64,000 nucleotides of DNA from Procambarus clarkii. Taxonomy: Eukaryota; Arthropoda; Malacostraca; Decapoda; Cambaridae. Shown in pieces: positions 20,760 through 33,781 of the stretch. The notes under the pieces were generated by a model, which was not told the DNA's origin, did no database searches, and was given only the letters and a program-made list of their open reading frames with translations. The first letter of the stretch is position 1, and each line of letters begins with the position of its first letter. Position numbers and translations under genes: made by a program. The stretch spans positions 24,245,667-24,309,666 of the forward strand of contig NC_091220.1 in the NCBI RefSeq assembly GCF_040958095.1, in the 5' to 3' direction.

Positions 20760-22390
20760 ATGAATAGTTCTTCTAATAATCTAATAAATTTTAAAGTTGT
20801 TGGGAATGATATGATTACTAACCCTTTACAGTTTCCTACCAATTCTACTGATGACATTACAAAATTTTTAAATACTACGTTAATTCTGGGAAATTTACCC
20901 ATTCTCACAGATAATGATACATTAAATTATGTTACCAAAGAAACTCTATAATCTCTTATTAATTCTTTGACACAGCTATTGATTAGTCTTCCTGTTTTCC
21001 CTGCCAGACCAGCTTTAGAATGGACTAAAAATGTAGAGAATGAAGTTATTTTAAATATAATTGACGATTACATTAAAAATTGTCAGCATCTAAATGAAGA
21101 AACTCATTTAAAAGAACCAACAAAGAGGGCTGAAGGAATCAGTAAATTATTTGACGAAAAACTACAAAATCTTACAAATTCTGCACAAATAATCCCACCC
21201 ATAATATATGCACAACCACCTCCACCACCACCAACCCAACTGCCCCTACATACACACTCTTCATTCCATTATTCACCTCATCAACAATTCCCTAGTTCTT
21301 ATTATCAATGTCAGTGTCAATATACCCCCACTTCTCCTTACTGTTATTATCATTCCCATCCTCCTCCAACAAGTGTTGTTACCTCTTCTCCTCCTCCCCC
21401 TCCCCCTTCTCCTCCCCCCCTCCCCCTACCACTGTCACCCCACCCCATACTCATCAAATCCTTATATACCACAATCTCCCCAATACCCAATTACCATTCA
21501 CCTCTCAGTCATCACCACAGCAGCAAACATCCCAATCCTCCCCACCACCACAATCTTCCTAAAATGGCAGATGTATTGAAAAGACAAAAAATTAAACTTC
21601 CATTTATGGCCCATGATATGTATATATATGTTGAATATTCATTACATGAGACAAATGTAAATATCCCTGTAGATGATCAGGAAAGCATATTCTACATATC
21701 TAACAAGGGAGTTGGTATGAGTCTGCAGAACAAGAAAAATGGAAATTATTGTCGAATTGTAAAACTTGCCATATATAATTCGAATGATAAAAAAAATTAT
21801 AGAAAAATGTTCCAACCAGTACTCTTCGCCAGGTTTTATTGCTGGTTATGAGGTGATTGAATGCCTATTGTTTGCTGCTAAAACCATTGCTACTGAACAC
21901 AATGTTTTTTCCATAATTCAACGCCCAGTTTTCATTGTGTGTAATGAAAGATTAATTATTGATATTTTGCATTATATAATAACAAATCTAATGATTAACG
22001 ATGTATGGTGTAATGAATGGAAATGTGTTTCCTAAAGCTAAGATAAAATCAAGATCATATTATGGACATTTACAAATTTATCTGATTGTATGGAAGCCAA
22101 ACGTTTATTTAAAACTGCTATTGTTCATAATTCCCAATTAAAATACTCTCTCTCTCATACGACCAACCTATCCCAGTTAAATTTTTGTAAACTTCAAGAT
22201 ATTTTACCCAGTTACTATAAAAATGTAAGTCGCGAAAAAGAGACATGCCCATATAATTAATCGGCATAGACAACCCATTGTAATAAAGCCTAGAATATAT
22301 GTGAATTTCAATCCTCAGGATGAATTTGAACAAATATTACTACTCAATACAATAATTGTCTTAAGGTTTTTAACAGGTAATAAATAATTA
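20760..22390 (+). pseudogene. Proline-rich unknown gene, stop and frameshifts
   Basis: The segments 20760-20951 and 20967-21851 are in one frame, separated only by a TAA at 20949-20951. A frameshift near 21780-21830 leads to 21766-22035, and recognisable coding composition goes on in shifting frames to about 22390. The middle, about residues 145-265, is a Pro, His, Tyr and Ser-rich linker with polyproline runs. Beyond it a globular part starts. I recognise no family. The number of lesions shows this gene is dead in this copy. Confidence 0.5.
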
Positions 22391-22635
22391 CTTATTATTT
22401 AATTAATTTTATAGTTTTAGTTAAAACTTTTATGTGATTATTTGAATATAAATTTAATGATGATGGATTTGATGGACTTTGCCTAATGATTTATAATATC
22501 GGGCACTATGAAACTGCTTCATATACAATTAATTTAAAAAGAAATAAATAGTCTTGTTATGTTACAGAATCCCCCACTCCTGCCATATGATTGCTTCATT
22601 TTTAGTTGAACGACATCTTTTCTTTTGATTAAAAT

Positions 22636-23510
22636 TTAAACAAGATTTGTTTCTTCATGTAAAATGGCGTTTTTTAAAATGTCATGTTTACTGATTGTCC
22701 AACAAGATATGAGACCTAAATTATAGTTACTTCCAAAAAATATAAAATACAATACTGTTAAACTAAATAGTTGTTGAGAATTTATATTTAATTTAACCAT
22801 AATATGATTATAATTGTTTAATCCAATGTATGATTGTCCATTATATGGTGGGATAACCAACATAACACGATCATCCTCTCGAAGAATTTACATTGCTGAT
22901 ATATCAGAGTCATTACTTATAATTATGTAACGGGAATTTTTATTTAAAATTTTATTAATAAAACGAAATAGAGTTATTTCACCCTCATTTCGTTGATTCA
23001 AAAAGGTAATGATTCAGTTGATAATAGAAATATGATATTAGGATGTTGAATGTCCATTTTTTTTTTTATCATTGCAATTGTACATTTTTCTAAGGATAAT
23101 TTTTCATGGGGAGAAAGAATGGAAAAGGGGTCAGATTTTTGTTGATTGCTACGATTTTTTGTAAAGAGAGACTTTCCATCCATAACAAAGTGTATTATCA
23201 TATTATTACAAGTTCTTCCTTATTATTAGTATTAGTACTTATAATTATTATTATTATTATGATCATCATCATCATCGGTGTTATTGTTACTTAGTAAATT
23301 CATGAGAATATCACAATAGGCACAAATTATATTACATACTTTTTGGGCTGTAGCATTGATATCAATTGTTCCAACTTGTTTCCCTTTTATGGTATGTGCA
23401 TGGAAAAAAACGGAACAATCAATCCCAATATATTTTAAATGGTTAAGACCTGAAGGACAGAATTTCTTTAAATATTGATTTAGCTCTTTGTCATTTTGAA
23501 CAGTTAACAT
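22636..23510 (-). pseudogene. FEN/Rad2/XRN-type 5' nuclease, broken in three pieces
   Basis: Three minus-strand segments (23510-23232, 23201-22998, 22863-22636) match in order a PIN-like 5' nuclease of the kind present in iridoviruses, poxviruses and other large DNA viruses, used in flap removal or recombination. The first holds GIDCSVFFHAHT, with the N-terminal metal-binding Asp, and a long helix. The second holds FVMDGKSLFTK, which corresponds to the FDGxxxxxK block. The third holds a hydrophobic LTVLYFIFFGSNYNLG block in the place of the usual LxGxDY motif, where the Asp has become Asn. Poly-Asp and poly-Asn codons from a microsatellite lie at the end of the first segment. Family assignment is moderate; subfamily is open. 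Confidence 0.55.
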
Positions 23511-23691
23511 TATTTTGGTATTAGTTAAACATTTTTGAAGAAATGAAGACCCATAATATTGTATAAAAAATAAGCTTTTGTAAGTTCTTATATAATAGTT
23601 GATGAAAAATATATAAATTATATTTTAAATTAATGCTTCATTTCCAGAATCATCGGGTGAATGAAATAATAACCACCTCCAGAAGAAACAT

Positions 23692-24126
23692 GTGAAAATG
23701 GACAAATTTAAAAAAAAAAACTTTGTTTTAAAATCGAAAAAATGGGTACAAAAATGTAAACAGTTAGAAAAAAATCGACAAAGAACAGGTAGAAAATTGA
23801 ATGAGAAAGGAAAAGAACGTGGAGGCCCCATTAAAGGACAACAGACGACCCAAGAAGACGTGAAGAAGTCTTCTAAAGAACAAAATCTAGAGCCCTGGAA
23901 AAGTGTATCCAACTTAAGAAGGACAGGAGGCCCCATTGAAGACCGACAGACGGGCCCAAGAAGACGGGAAAAGTGTTCTAAAGAACAAAATTTAGAGCCC
24001 CGGAAAAGTGTAACCAACTTAAAAGGACAGGAGGCCCCATTGAAGACCGACAGACGTCCCAAGAAGGCGGGAAGAAGCGAAAACCGGACGTTTTCTAAAG
24101 AAGAAACAAAATCAAGAGGTAAATGA
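23692..24126 (+). CDS. Lys/Arg-rich protein with an imperfect 105-bp repeat
   Basis: The frame is open for 144 residues of highly basic sequence. A unit of about 35 residues, containing SKEQNLEP and KSV-NL, is repeated at about 23872 and 23977 with a third partial copy near 24092. The minus strand is also open over much of the same DNA because of the repeat. The DNA here is GC-richer than its neighbours. It could be a DNA-binding protein or simply a minisatellite that is open by chance. Confidence 0.35.
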   Translation: MKMDKFKKKNFVLKSKKWVQKCKQLEKNRQRTGRKLNEKGKERGGPIKGQQTTQEDVKKSSKEQNLEPWKSVSNLRRTGGPIEDRQTGPRRREKCSKEQNLEPRKSVTNLKGQEAPLKTDRRPKKAGRSENRTFSKEETKSRGK

Positions 24127-24578
24127 AGAAGCTAAACCAAAATCTGGAAATTTTATAGAAAAAAATTAAATCCCAAAAATATCCAAGTAAAAGAAAAATA
24201 TATTGGGTGTTGTTGTTTACATGATAAAGTTATATCAAGACAATTTGCTATTGTAGACAGAAGAATTAATATCCTGAATGAGAGGTGTGATTTTATAAAT
24301 AAAAGATTGGATATTGTTATGGAAAGGTAATAGACAAAAAAACATTAAGAATCTAAATACGATATTGAATATTATAAATGAGAAATTGTATATTTTGGAA
24401 AGAGAGAAAAAAGAATTAAGATCCTAAATATTATATGGGAATATTAATTTATATGAGAAATTGGATATTTTGAAAGTCATAGAGATTTACATTATTAGAT
24501 GGGTAGTAGTATATAGTATAAAAGAAGTATGTATATGAACCATTAACACAAAGAGGAGCTGAAGAATAAGTAACAAAA
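24127..24578. other. Decayed stretch, no gene seen
   Basis: The sequence is AT-rich with short direct repeats around gaaattggatattttgg-like words (near 24300, 24390, 24460). It may be the remnant of a coiled-coil gene, but no frame is long enough to call. Confidence 0.4.
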
Positions 24579-25438
24579 ATGGTTGAAATATTTGAAATAA
24601 TACCTAATTCTGAAATAGATAATTTTACTTCTATGTTTCTTACACCAGATTTAAAAGATATTTATAAACAAATATTCTTCAATGATCAATTTTGATATGT
24701 GTATTAGAGATATGGTATGGGAGTTATGTGCTTCCCCACTTATTCCAACTTATGTCCAAAAAGAAATTGAAGATTTGTTGTTAACAAAAGCCATTAATGA
24801 AAAATATATAAAAGATTCTGATTTAAAATTTATTCTTCGTATAAAAGACCAAACAATTGAAACGGATAAAAAAGTTTATATTAAGGTTGAGGAATTTACC
24901 CATTTTTTAAGGAATAAAGTCAAAATTCAAATACATTTTGAAATGATAAGTTACCAACGACATCTATGCCAAGAAATTTATCAAAAGATGAGTAACGAAC
25001 TAGATTATTTTTTCTTACACCCCAATATTATTGGTGCATATGAATTAAATAAATTATCACTTGTAGCATCTTTAGCTTACACACTACAGAATCTACATAA
25101 AATGTCTTGGCATGCATCCAGTTTTCAATTTATAAACGACCACAAAAAAGAGATTAAGTATTATCCTCAAATTGTAAATGGTATTAAACAAGAAATGTCT
25201 AATTCTTGGCTTTATATGAGTTTACTTAATGAGATGGTATATATGTAACCATAAATATAATGGTCAAATAAATGTTGTTTCCCTTAGAAATTTAGCCAAG
25301 TTCTCTAAAAAAACACTTGATAATTATACAGAAGAAGAAAAAATAATTATTTTGAAAATAGTTAAGGATATTAAAAAACAAACAATGTCAGAGAGTTCAT
25401 GGTTTTGTTTAGGGTTACTTGATTCATTATGTATGTAG
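24579..25438 (+). pseudogene. Unknown gene with two frameshifts
   Basis: An ATG at 24579 opens a frame to 24694; after a one-base shift in a T-run near 24690 it continues at 24682-25248, and after a second shift near 25230 it continues at 25229-25438. Together about 280 residues of globular, helical composition with a Cys-poor core. No domain is recognised. The two shifts are small, so assembly error is possible. Confidence 0.45.
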
Positions 25439-25515
25439 TTAGTTATATGTTCTATTTTTAGCCCATTTTGTAATTGTATAAATATAACATAATAAAATAT
25501 TTAAAAAAATAGAGA

Positions 25516-26395
25516 ATGTTTATATGTCAAAAAGAAGTTAATTCCTTAAAAGAATGTGCTTTCAGTTATATGCCTTTTTCCTATGAAAGTTGGTCGTGGA
25601 GTATTAATAATTCCTCAGAGAATAATTCAAAATTTGATGAATATTATTACCTTCCACTACATGACAATAAAGGATTTTATCAAATTGTTACCATGTTTCT
25701 CAAATATTGTAGCCAAATATGTAATTCACTCTCTAATGATAAAAACCATAATCATAATGAATATATAGCAGGAAAATGCCGACTACGCCAATTACCAGGA
25801 CTCATGCTCTTTGGTTATGATACTGAGAAAAGAAAGAAAGGAATAGTATCTTTCTCATTTTTCACCAGTGATTTGCCATGCACTTGGGTTATTCCAACTT
25901 CGATTTCTTTTTTTCTGAAATTGTTACCAATCCAGGTTGGATGGCAACTACAATGCTAAAACCTAAATACCACCTGTTTTTAATTTACCCCACCCTATTA
26001 GTATCTTCAGTCTTGCTGACAGTGGTTTAGTAGTAGCTTATCATTGGTCATCTATTCTCTTTTTGCTCTTAGAACCCATATTGGTAATACCTTCTTCTCA
26101 GCTTCAATCTAAAAATCTAAAGGGTAAGTGGGATCCACATCAATTAGTAAATAAAAGTAAAAAATATCTTAATGATAAAGAAGCAAGTTTAAAACTTCTT
26201 GGTTCTCATTATATCATTCAATATTTTCCCAAGTCTCATCCTAATGAAAATACATTTTCTATTGCAGTCTTTCACTCAAAGCATTTACCGATCAACCAAG
26301 AACTACAACACGATTCATTTCAACCCTCAGATTTTATGAAATCCCTCATTTGGGGCATTTCTCTTCTACAACTGAGTCAAGAAAGTCTGAAATAA
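25516..26395 (+). pseudogene. Unknown gene with at least one frameshift
   Basis: The frame 25516-25959 (147 residues) continues after a frameshift near 25915 through 25980-26062 into 26063-26395, ending at 26395. The whole would be about 290 residues, with a hydrophobic block at about 26030-26080. No motif is recognised. It ends three bases before the SKP1 start, tight spacing that fits a compact viral genome. Confidence 0.4.
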
Positions 26396-26398
26396 ATA

Positions 26399-26901
26399 AT
26401 GGCAACAAGTTCTTATTTCTCTCTACCACATCATCCTCCTCCTCCTCCTCCTTATTCAATCATAAAACTGCAAAGTAGTGATGGATATATTTTTGAAGTA
26501 GAATATGATATTATCAGAGTGGTGTTATAAAAACCATTTTAAATGATTTGAGTGATGATACCAATAATGAAGCTATTCCTCTTCCAAATGTAAACACTAT
26601 TATTTAAAAAAAAATAATTGAATGGTGTGGTTACCATCACAATAATATTGATAGTTCTATAATGTCATTTTCAAAATGGGATTTTGATTTTTTTGAACAA
26701 GATACATTGTTGCCAATAATTTTGGCAGCTGATTACTTAAATATTAAAGATCTAACTGACAAAGGAATCAAAATGTTTGCCAATATTATTAAAAAATTGA
26801 CAGTAGAAGAAATCAGAGAAATATTTCATATAACTAACGATTTGACACCTGAAGAATAAGAAGAAATTATTAAAGAAACTAACTGGTGTAAATTTATATA
26901 A
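26399..26901 (+). pseudogene. SKP1 homologue, three lesions
   Basis: SKP1 links F-box proteins to cullin-1 in SCF ubiquitin ligases. The N-terminal segment, after a short Pro/His stretch, reads IKLQSSDGYIFEVEYDI, matching the SKP1 start. A frameshift near 26515 leads to PLPNVNTII, then an in-frame TAA, KKIIEWCGYHH, then LAADYLNIKDL, and at 26662-26859 the SKP1 C-terminal helices with EEIREIFHI. A TAA at 26857-26859 precedes the ending KETNWC, equivalent to the conserved terminal KENQWC. The order and spacing match SKP1 over its full length, so identification is firm. The gene lacks introns. The three lesions mean it is not functional here. Confidence 0.85.
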
Positions 26902-27167
26902 TTATAAGACCAGAAAGGATGTAAAGAATAATTACTGTGGAGTTCGTAAACCGTTGACTTTTTATTAATGGTTAATGAAGGCAGAGGACATGACCTCTTG
27001 GGTGTTAGTAATAATTAGATGCTAGAAATTAGGTTTTGAAGATTTACTTTAAGGAGAAAATACAAGATTTGATAATAGCTGTTGATATGTATTAATTTCC
27101 ATATTAAATGATTGTAGTAAGCAACAAACAGTACACTGATGAGGAAACATTATCATTATAACATCAC
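26902..27167. other. Intergenic, no gene seen
   Basis: AT-rich sequence without a frame above 30 codons that has coding character. It separates the SKP1 gene from a convergent small membrane protein gene. Confidence 0.5.
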
Positions 27168-27434
27168 TTATATAATATTAGTTTGTTGATATGCATACTC
27201 CTTTTTCTTCTTAGAATGATTCTCTAAATATTCATTATATTTTTGAATACACCAATCATATGACATCAAATATACATAATATATTAACATTAACAAAACA
27301 AAAGAAGTTAATGAATAATGTAAGATAATAATAAAATATTCATCATTACTATCATTTATTACATTTTCACTTACTTCTACTGAGAATGTACTCTGTTCCG
27401 TTAACACCAAAGTGGTATTTTCGTAAATTACCAT
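27168..27434 (-). CDS. Small membrane protein, 88 residues
   Basis: The intact frame has a polar N-terminal half with two N-glycosylation-type sites, one strong membrane segment at about residues 33-57 and a Lys/Tyr-rich C-terminal tail. There is no cleavable signal. It resembles small virion membrane proteins of large DNA viruses in layout only. Confidence 0.5.
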   Translation of the reverse strand: MVIYENTTLVLTEQSTFSVEVSENVINDSNDEYFIIILHYSLTSFVLLMLIYYVYLMSYDWCIQKYNEYLENHSKKKKEYAYQQTNII

Positions 27435-27607
27435 TTTTAATTACTTATTTGGAAAGACTAAGGAGACTCAGGGGTAGGTAGGAACTTGTGTTAATCTCCT
27501 TTCCCATAAAACTCCTTTATATAGCTATCAAACAAATATATATCATTATTATTTTTTATTTATTTTAAATATTAACATTTTTACCAACAACTCTTGTGGG
27601 AACTACT

Positions 27608-28143
27608 TTATACATCATTTTCTCCTAAGGTATCAAACAAATATATGTACAAGTAATAAAAACAAAATAATGTTATTAAAATTATAAGAATAAGAAATAT
27701 GGTATACTGAAATATATTTAATTTAGATTTTTTGTTTTCTTTTTCAATATGATGAAAACGGTTCAGGATATAATGATTTTTGTTTGAAGTAAATGTTTTT
27801 GGTGATGAATAGTCACCATTTCGATGCCAATATATTTCAAGAGGAAATGTATTTGACATTCCCCAATTAGGTTCTAAGAGGGACTCATGTACAATATTTG
27901 ATATTGTTAATATAAATCCATTTTTCTTGCCATATTGAATAAATGCTAATGTTAAGGCCGCTACAAAAGCAGATTCCTTTTTAGTAAAAGATTGAATAAA
28001 TTTATGTTTTTCTTAAAAATAGAAAGAAAATGTATTTTAGGAACCAAGTGTAACTTTTTAATATCAAAGTCAATTAAATTATTAATTAAAGGTTGGCCTT
28101 CATCATCAACTAATTCATAAGGTATTTCATCAAGTTCATTCAT
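27608..28143 (-). pseudogene. C-terminally anchored membrane protein, one frameshift
   Basis: The start at 28143 opens 60 codons; after a one-base shift in the A-rich stretch near 28010-28020, coding continues into the frame that ends at 27608. The whole is about 178 residues. A central part with an alternating hydrophobic pattern is followed by a PNWG motif near 27862, a polar stretch and one membrane segment at about 27635-27705 close to the C-terminus. C-anchored proteins of this size occur in viral entry complexes, but I cannot place it in a family. Confidence 0.45.
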
Positions 28144-28167
28144 TTTTTTTTTATTTCTCCAGTTATA

Positions 28168-29227
<1,060 letters not shown>

Positions 29228-29262
29228 ATCATCAGTTTAATATACAATCCCCCTACCATGTA

Positions 29263-32200
29263 TCAATCATGTTTATATATTTTTTGTAATTGTATCAAAT
29301 GTTTTTTGTATTCTTTATATGTTGAATCTAATAATTTCTTTCCTTTTTTCATATATGTTCCATTCTGAAATTCTTCAAGACCTTTTTTAATACTATATTT
29401 AGTTTTATGAGCTGTTTTGTGAAGAGCATGAGGAAAGGCCTCGCCCATTTGGGATCGTTCTATAAATAAATGTTGACCACAATTCTTACTGGGAATTAGA
29501 TAATAGGGGCAAGTGGATATCTGACAAGCATTTGTTAAGATTTTAACATCATATCTGAATATATATATATATCATGGAATGATGTTTTCTCACAATTAAA
29601 CAATCCCATCTGATGGACTTTATCCATTATTTCCTTAGGTGTCATTGGATTCAATATTTCTTGGTGAACTTTCATGTATGACATCACCCAATTTTTTTCC
29701 ACTTTTTTTTTATAAATATCTCTGAGATTCCATTTCTCTATGACTTCTCTAATCATCTCATTTCTAATATTAAAGCGACATTTATCATAGTCCTCAATTT
29801 GCTCAAATTTTTTTAGTCTTTCATGAGAGCTTGGAAACTTCAAAGCATGATACAAACATTTAAAAAAAAAATGTCATTAAACAACTCATTCAATACTAAT
29901 TCGATTTCATACTCTTCAAATTCCTTCATCATCTCTATGACAAATATCCTCAAAGTTTTTAAAGACAAATCTCCTGCATGAGACCATGAATAAAGGGCTG
30001 CAATTTTCTCACCATTTATTTGTATTTCCTTTAAAGGAAAAATATTGGCTGGACAAAGTTTGGTCACATCTAAATGTTTTAAAGCTTTTCGAACTTCATG
30101 TAATGTATAATAATTTTCTATAATATATTCAGATTCTTCAACATTATGTTCCAAACATTTCTGCTTCTCTTTCTTATACTTATCAGAGGTGACAAAAAAA
30201 TGTGAGTAAGGATACTCAAATTTGCCTTTACAAACACATCTGCCCACATATTCTAAAATGAATATTTTCATGATTCTCTTTATTAAAGTCTTCATATACT
30301 GAGGACTCTGTGGGTTATTATCTCTCATCATCATATACATTATGAACATGGGTTTAATTAGCGTTTCACACTTAAGAGATATTCCATCAAATTTTAAAAT
30401 ACTCTCTGTCATTAATGCTTGATTTATATTATTTTCACTTTTCAAAATCTCCCAATATTTTTTCAGTTTCCATCGTTTCATGTATCCATTAACAACAGTA
30501 GCTTGAATACTATTAATTATTCTACATACATACTTGGGTTGGCTTTTAATTGGATACTTCTCAAAGAGTTTTATCAACAAGACAGCTAATGATCCTAGAT
30601 GAGCATTGTGATCCTTAATAATCGGATTCTTCAAAACTGCAAAAGTCATCATTTTAGCAAAAAGGTTAGTTTCCATCAGTGATCTCATAACATGAGCCTC
30701 CTCAGGTGTGAAAATTGGTATAATAGCATTAAAGCGAGTTTCTTGTTTACCATTAATAATTTCAATTTCATTGTATATATGACCAACTTCCCCATATATG
30801 TTAACAAAATCAACAAGGGCTGTCACTCCAATTAAATCAAAGGGGGGTTCAACAATCTGAATAATATTATATGACCAAATATTTAAGACTGTACAGTTTA
30901 AGTTACGAAAAAGTACAGGAATGCCTGTTATGTTCCAAACAGTCGATAACTGGAATTTATTGACTGAATTTAACAGTGTTAGAAATTTTGGTTCTTGTAA
31001 ATCACTGACTGTTGAAGTGAGAGAAATCCTACAACAATTTTCAGGTAAAACTTGTAATGCAAGAATATGGTGTTTTACTTTTTCAAATATTTTCACAAAA
31101 TCATCTATATCCTTTTTAAAGTCATTGTCAGTGTATCCTTTTAGTTGATAGGCCTTCTTTGAATAGTAGTGACTTGATACTGTTATTGAGTTCAAAACTA
31201 CACCAGCTAATTCCATTTCTTTAAGATATTGTCCTTCCTCAATAAGTTTCTTTATTCCATTGATTTTTTCCCTGAGATTAGTTTCAATATTGGTGTAAAC
31301 TCCCTTAAAACGCCCAGTAAAATTACCTCTTACATCTTTTATGTTCATAATCCTTAGAAATAGTTCATCACAAATTTTCTTTTCTATGTTAATAATCTCT
31401 CTCTCTCAAAAAAATTTCTCTTTGTCTTTGTTATAAATTTGAATTATTCGATTCCATTGTGTAATCAGTTGATCCATTATTTTTACATTTAAATCTTGAA
31501 ATTGTAAATGAAGGATATATTCAGTTTTGCTATTTGTAAACATGTATATTTTTTCACCATTATATTGTTTAAGATAAACATACTCATCAAGATGAAATTC
31601 ACTTTCTAATGTTCCACCAGGCAATAAAGAGCCTTCTACAGATAAACGTATTTTTACAGAACTGCAATGACTACTTATATTCTTCATTACATCTTCCATA
31701 TCATCCATTTCAAGTACTTGAAATAAATTTGGTATTGTATTTCCAGTATTAAGTTGTGCTTGTAAAAATAAACTCTGTTTAACTGGATATTCTTTTCCAA
31801 TTCCTAACACAAAAAATTCACACTTTTTTCCAACAGGACATTTCATTTTTTCAAGTTGAGTTTCAGCCTTATCTCTTGATACACTATGGAAGCCATCAGT
31901 AATAAAAAACACTTTAATATCTTTTGATTGACAACTTTCAATTTCCTCTTGAATTTTCTTTAATGCTCCGATTAAATCAGTAGAACTATTTCTAAAATCA
32001 CTTTTTTGAATCTGTGGGCTACATCCCTTTTTCTCAATAACATCACTAAAGGTATACCTAACAGTTTCATTTCCACACTTCTCTAAAATAGGAGCCATAT
32101 ACTTATTCCATTGGTTCATTAATGCTGACCAATAAACACTCATTGAAGTTGAAGTATCAATCATCAGTATATTATATGATAATTGGGTAAAAAGGTCAGG

Positions 32201-32505
32201 GAGAGTAGAAGGTAAATGTAGAATAACATCCATCCTTCCTTCAGCCTGTAAAAAAAATTTCAATGTATTTTCATAAATATTATTAAAATTTTCGGCTACC
32301 TAACCTAAATTAACCCATAAAGACTACTAGGCACGACATATAATAATGAAAGAGAATGATAACTAATACATACAATTTGTGAGGAAAGAAGATGATAAGC
32401 TTCAACCTTTACATTTATGGGAATAGATATTTCAATTCCATCCATTTTTCTGGTGAAAAAGTTGGTGGTAATGAGCTGAGAAGATAACTTAATGAATGTT
32501 ATCAT
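29263..32505 (-). pseudogene. von Willebrand factor A-domain protein with a spliceosomal intron, frameshifted
   Basis: Exon 1 lies in 32505-32374 and joins in phase 0 to the exon that starts at 32245. The VWA domain at about 32170-31680 has the full metal site: DTSTS (DxSxS), a Thr in SSTDL, and ITDG. A frameshift in a GA-run near 31406 leads to the 502-residue frame 31348-29840, then further shifts lead to 29855-29535 and 29448-29263, with a small Cys-rich stretch near 29470-29530. The total is near 1,000 residues. The long C-terminal part has no domain I recognise. The start is uncertain: the frame opens with ATG at 32505 and 32445. An intron is out of character for the surrounding genes, so this may be a host gene or host insertion. 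Confidence 0.55.
32246..32373 (-). other. Predicted spliceosomal intron (GT-AG, 128 bases)
   Basis: On the minus strand the donor reads gtatgt (32373 down) and the acceptor tttttttacag (ending at 32246). Both exon frames meet in phase 0, and the intron itself carries several stops. Confidence 0.6.
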
Positions 32506-32540
32506 GCGTTATCATTGGTATCCATACGCTTCAGTATGAC

Positions 32541-32680
32541 AGTCAGAGCATCCTCAACTGATTGTCATTCAGGAGGTATCCCACATTATAAGTCCGAGCA
32601 TCCTCAACTGATTGTCATTCAGGAGGTATCCCACATTATAGTCAGAGCATCCTCATAAATCGTCCTTCAGAAGGTATGGC
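32541..32680. repeat. Tandem repeat, about 50-bp unit, 2.5 copies
   Basis: The words gagcatcctcaactgattg and ggaggtatcccacattata occur twice at about 50-base spacing, with a third degenerate copy to about 32680. No gene is associated. Confidence 0.8.
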
Positions 32681-33180
32681 TCCACAAGTAATTCTCTTTT
32701 CCACCAATAGACGAAATGTTCTAACGTTACGAGCCTGCAAAATTCCAACGTTTTAAAGTTTAATACTTTTCCCTATTTCACTGTTAAACTGGAGGTAACG
32801 AGGGCTTATCTTGGCCCCAGCCTCTTTGTTCTCCATGTGAATTAGCACAAATGAACAGCCTAAGAGTTACATTCACTAATATATACTGTCAGAATGATAT
32901 GACGTCATTTCCTCTTAAAAGATCATTATGATATATTACAAGTAACATCTTTTACCACTCTTTTCCAGTACTGATTTAATGCGACGTACACACAAGGTGC
33001 CTGGGAGTTACTACCATAGTGTTCGACTGTAGTCATATTTATTTTCCTGATACCCAAATTTTTGGTTGGTGTCGAGAGACGACTCTGTATGATGGTGTAT
33101 TCCAGACGTCTGTTAAGATCGATGTTGAAGGATATGTTGTTGGCTGAAGTAATAAACAGAGAAAATAAATAAATTGTTGA
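32681..33180. other. Host-like non-coding sequence
   Basis: Mixed composition, GC-richer than the viral genes, with no coding frame of note. It lies between the 50-bp tandem repeat and the SINE and is best read as host repeat DNA. Confidence 0.4.
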
Positions 33181-33436
33181 GTCTCCGTGGTGTAGTGGTA
33201 AGACACTCGCCTGGCGTTCCGCGAGCGCTATGTCATGGGTTCGTATCCTGGCCGGGGAGGATTTACTGGGCGCAATTCCTTAACTGTAGCCTCTGTTTAA
33301 CGCAACAGTAAAATGTGTACTTGGATGAAAAAACGATTCTTCGCGGCGGGGATCGTATTCCAGGGACGTGCCCTAGTGGCTGTACAAGAATGTAACAACT
33401 CTTGTATATATCCCCCCCCCCCAAAAAAAAAAAAAA
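33181..33436 (+). mobile_element. tRNA-derived SINE
   Basis: The head looks like a tRNA gene: an A box (tggtgtagtgg) at 33188-33198 and a B box (ggttcgtatcc) at 33238-33248, 39 bases between them. A non-tRNA body follows, and the element ends in a poly-C and poly-A tract at about 33408-33436. The acceptor stem pairs only partly and the body continues, so it is not a tRNA gene. The body resembles interspersed repeats I associate with decapod crustaceans, which is from memory and not checked. Confidence 0.7.
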
Positions 33437-33781
33437 TCCCCATAATCCTTCTCCTTATACAAATGTTGGATTCTCTACTGTCTGCTCCCATCTGTTGACA
33501 TCATAGTATTTTGGGGTTACCAGGAGTAGGGGGAGAGGTTCAACAATCTCATCTCATCCTGATATTTGGCATAGGTACATGACTACTTTCCTTCATTTTG
33601 TTCTATTATTAGATTTTTTGTATCATAACTTTTATAGAAATTTGAATTGGATTCAAGTTTATTAAAAATAATATGATAATTTTACCATCATTAAAAACAA
33701 AAAAGAGAGGAGGATAATTGATATTTTTGAAGGAAGGAAAGAAGAGAACGAACTGTAGTAGTATATAATGGTCTATTGGGA
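33437..33781. other. Intergenic, no gene seen
   Basis: Mostly AT-rich, with T-rich and GA-rich words. No frame of note. Confidence 0.4.

Noticed and set aside
33181..33265. A functional tRNA gene
   Set aside because: The acceptor stem pairs poorly and the sequence continues into a SINE body and poly-A tract.
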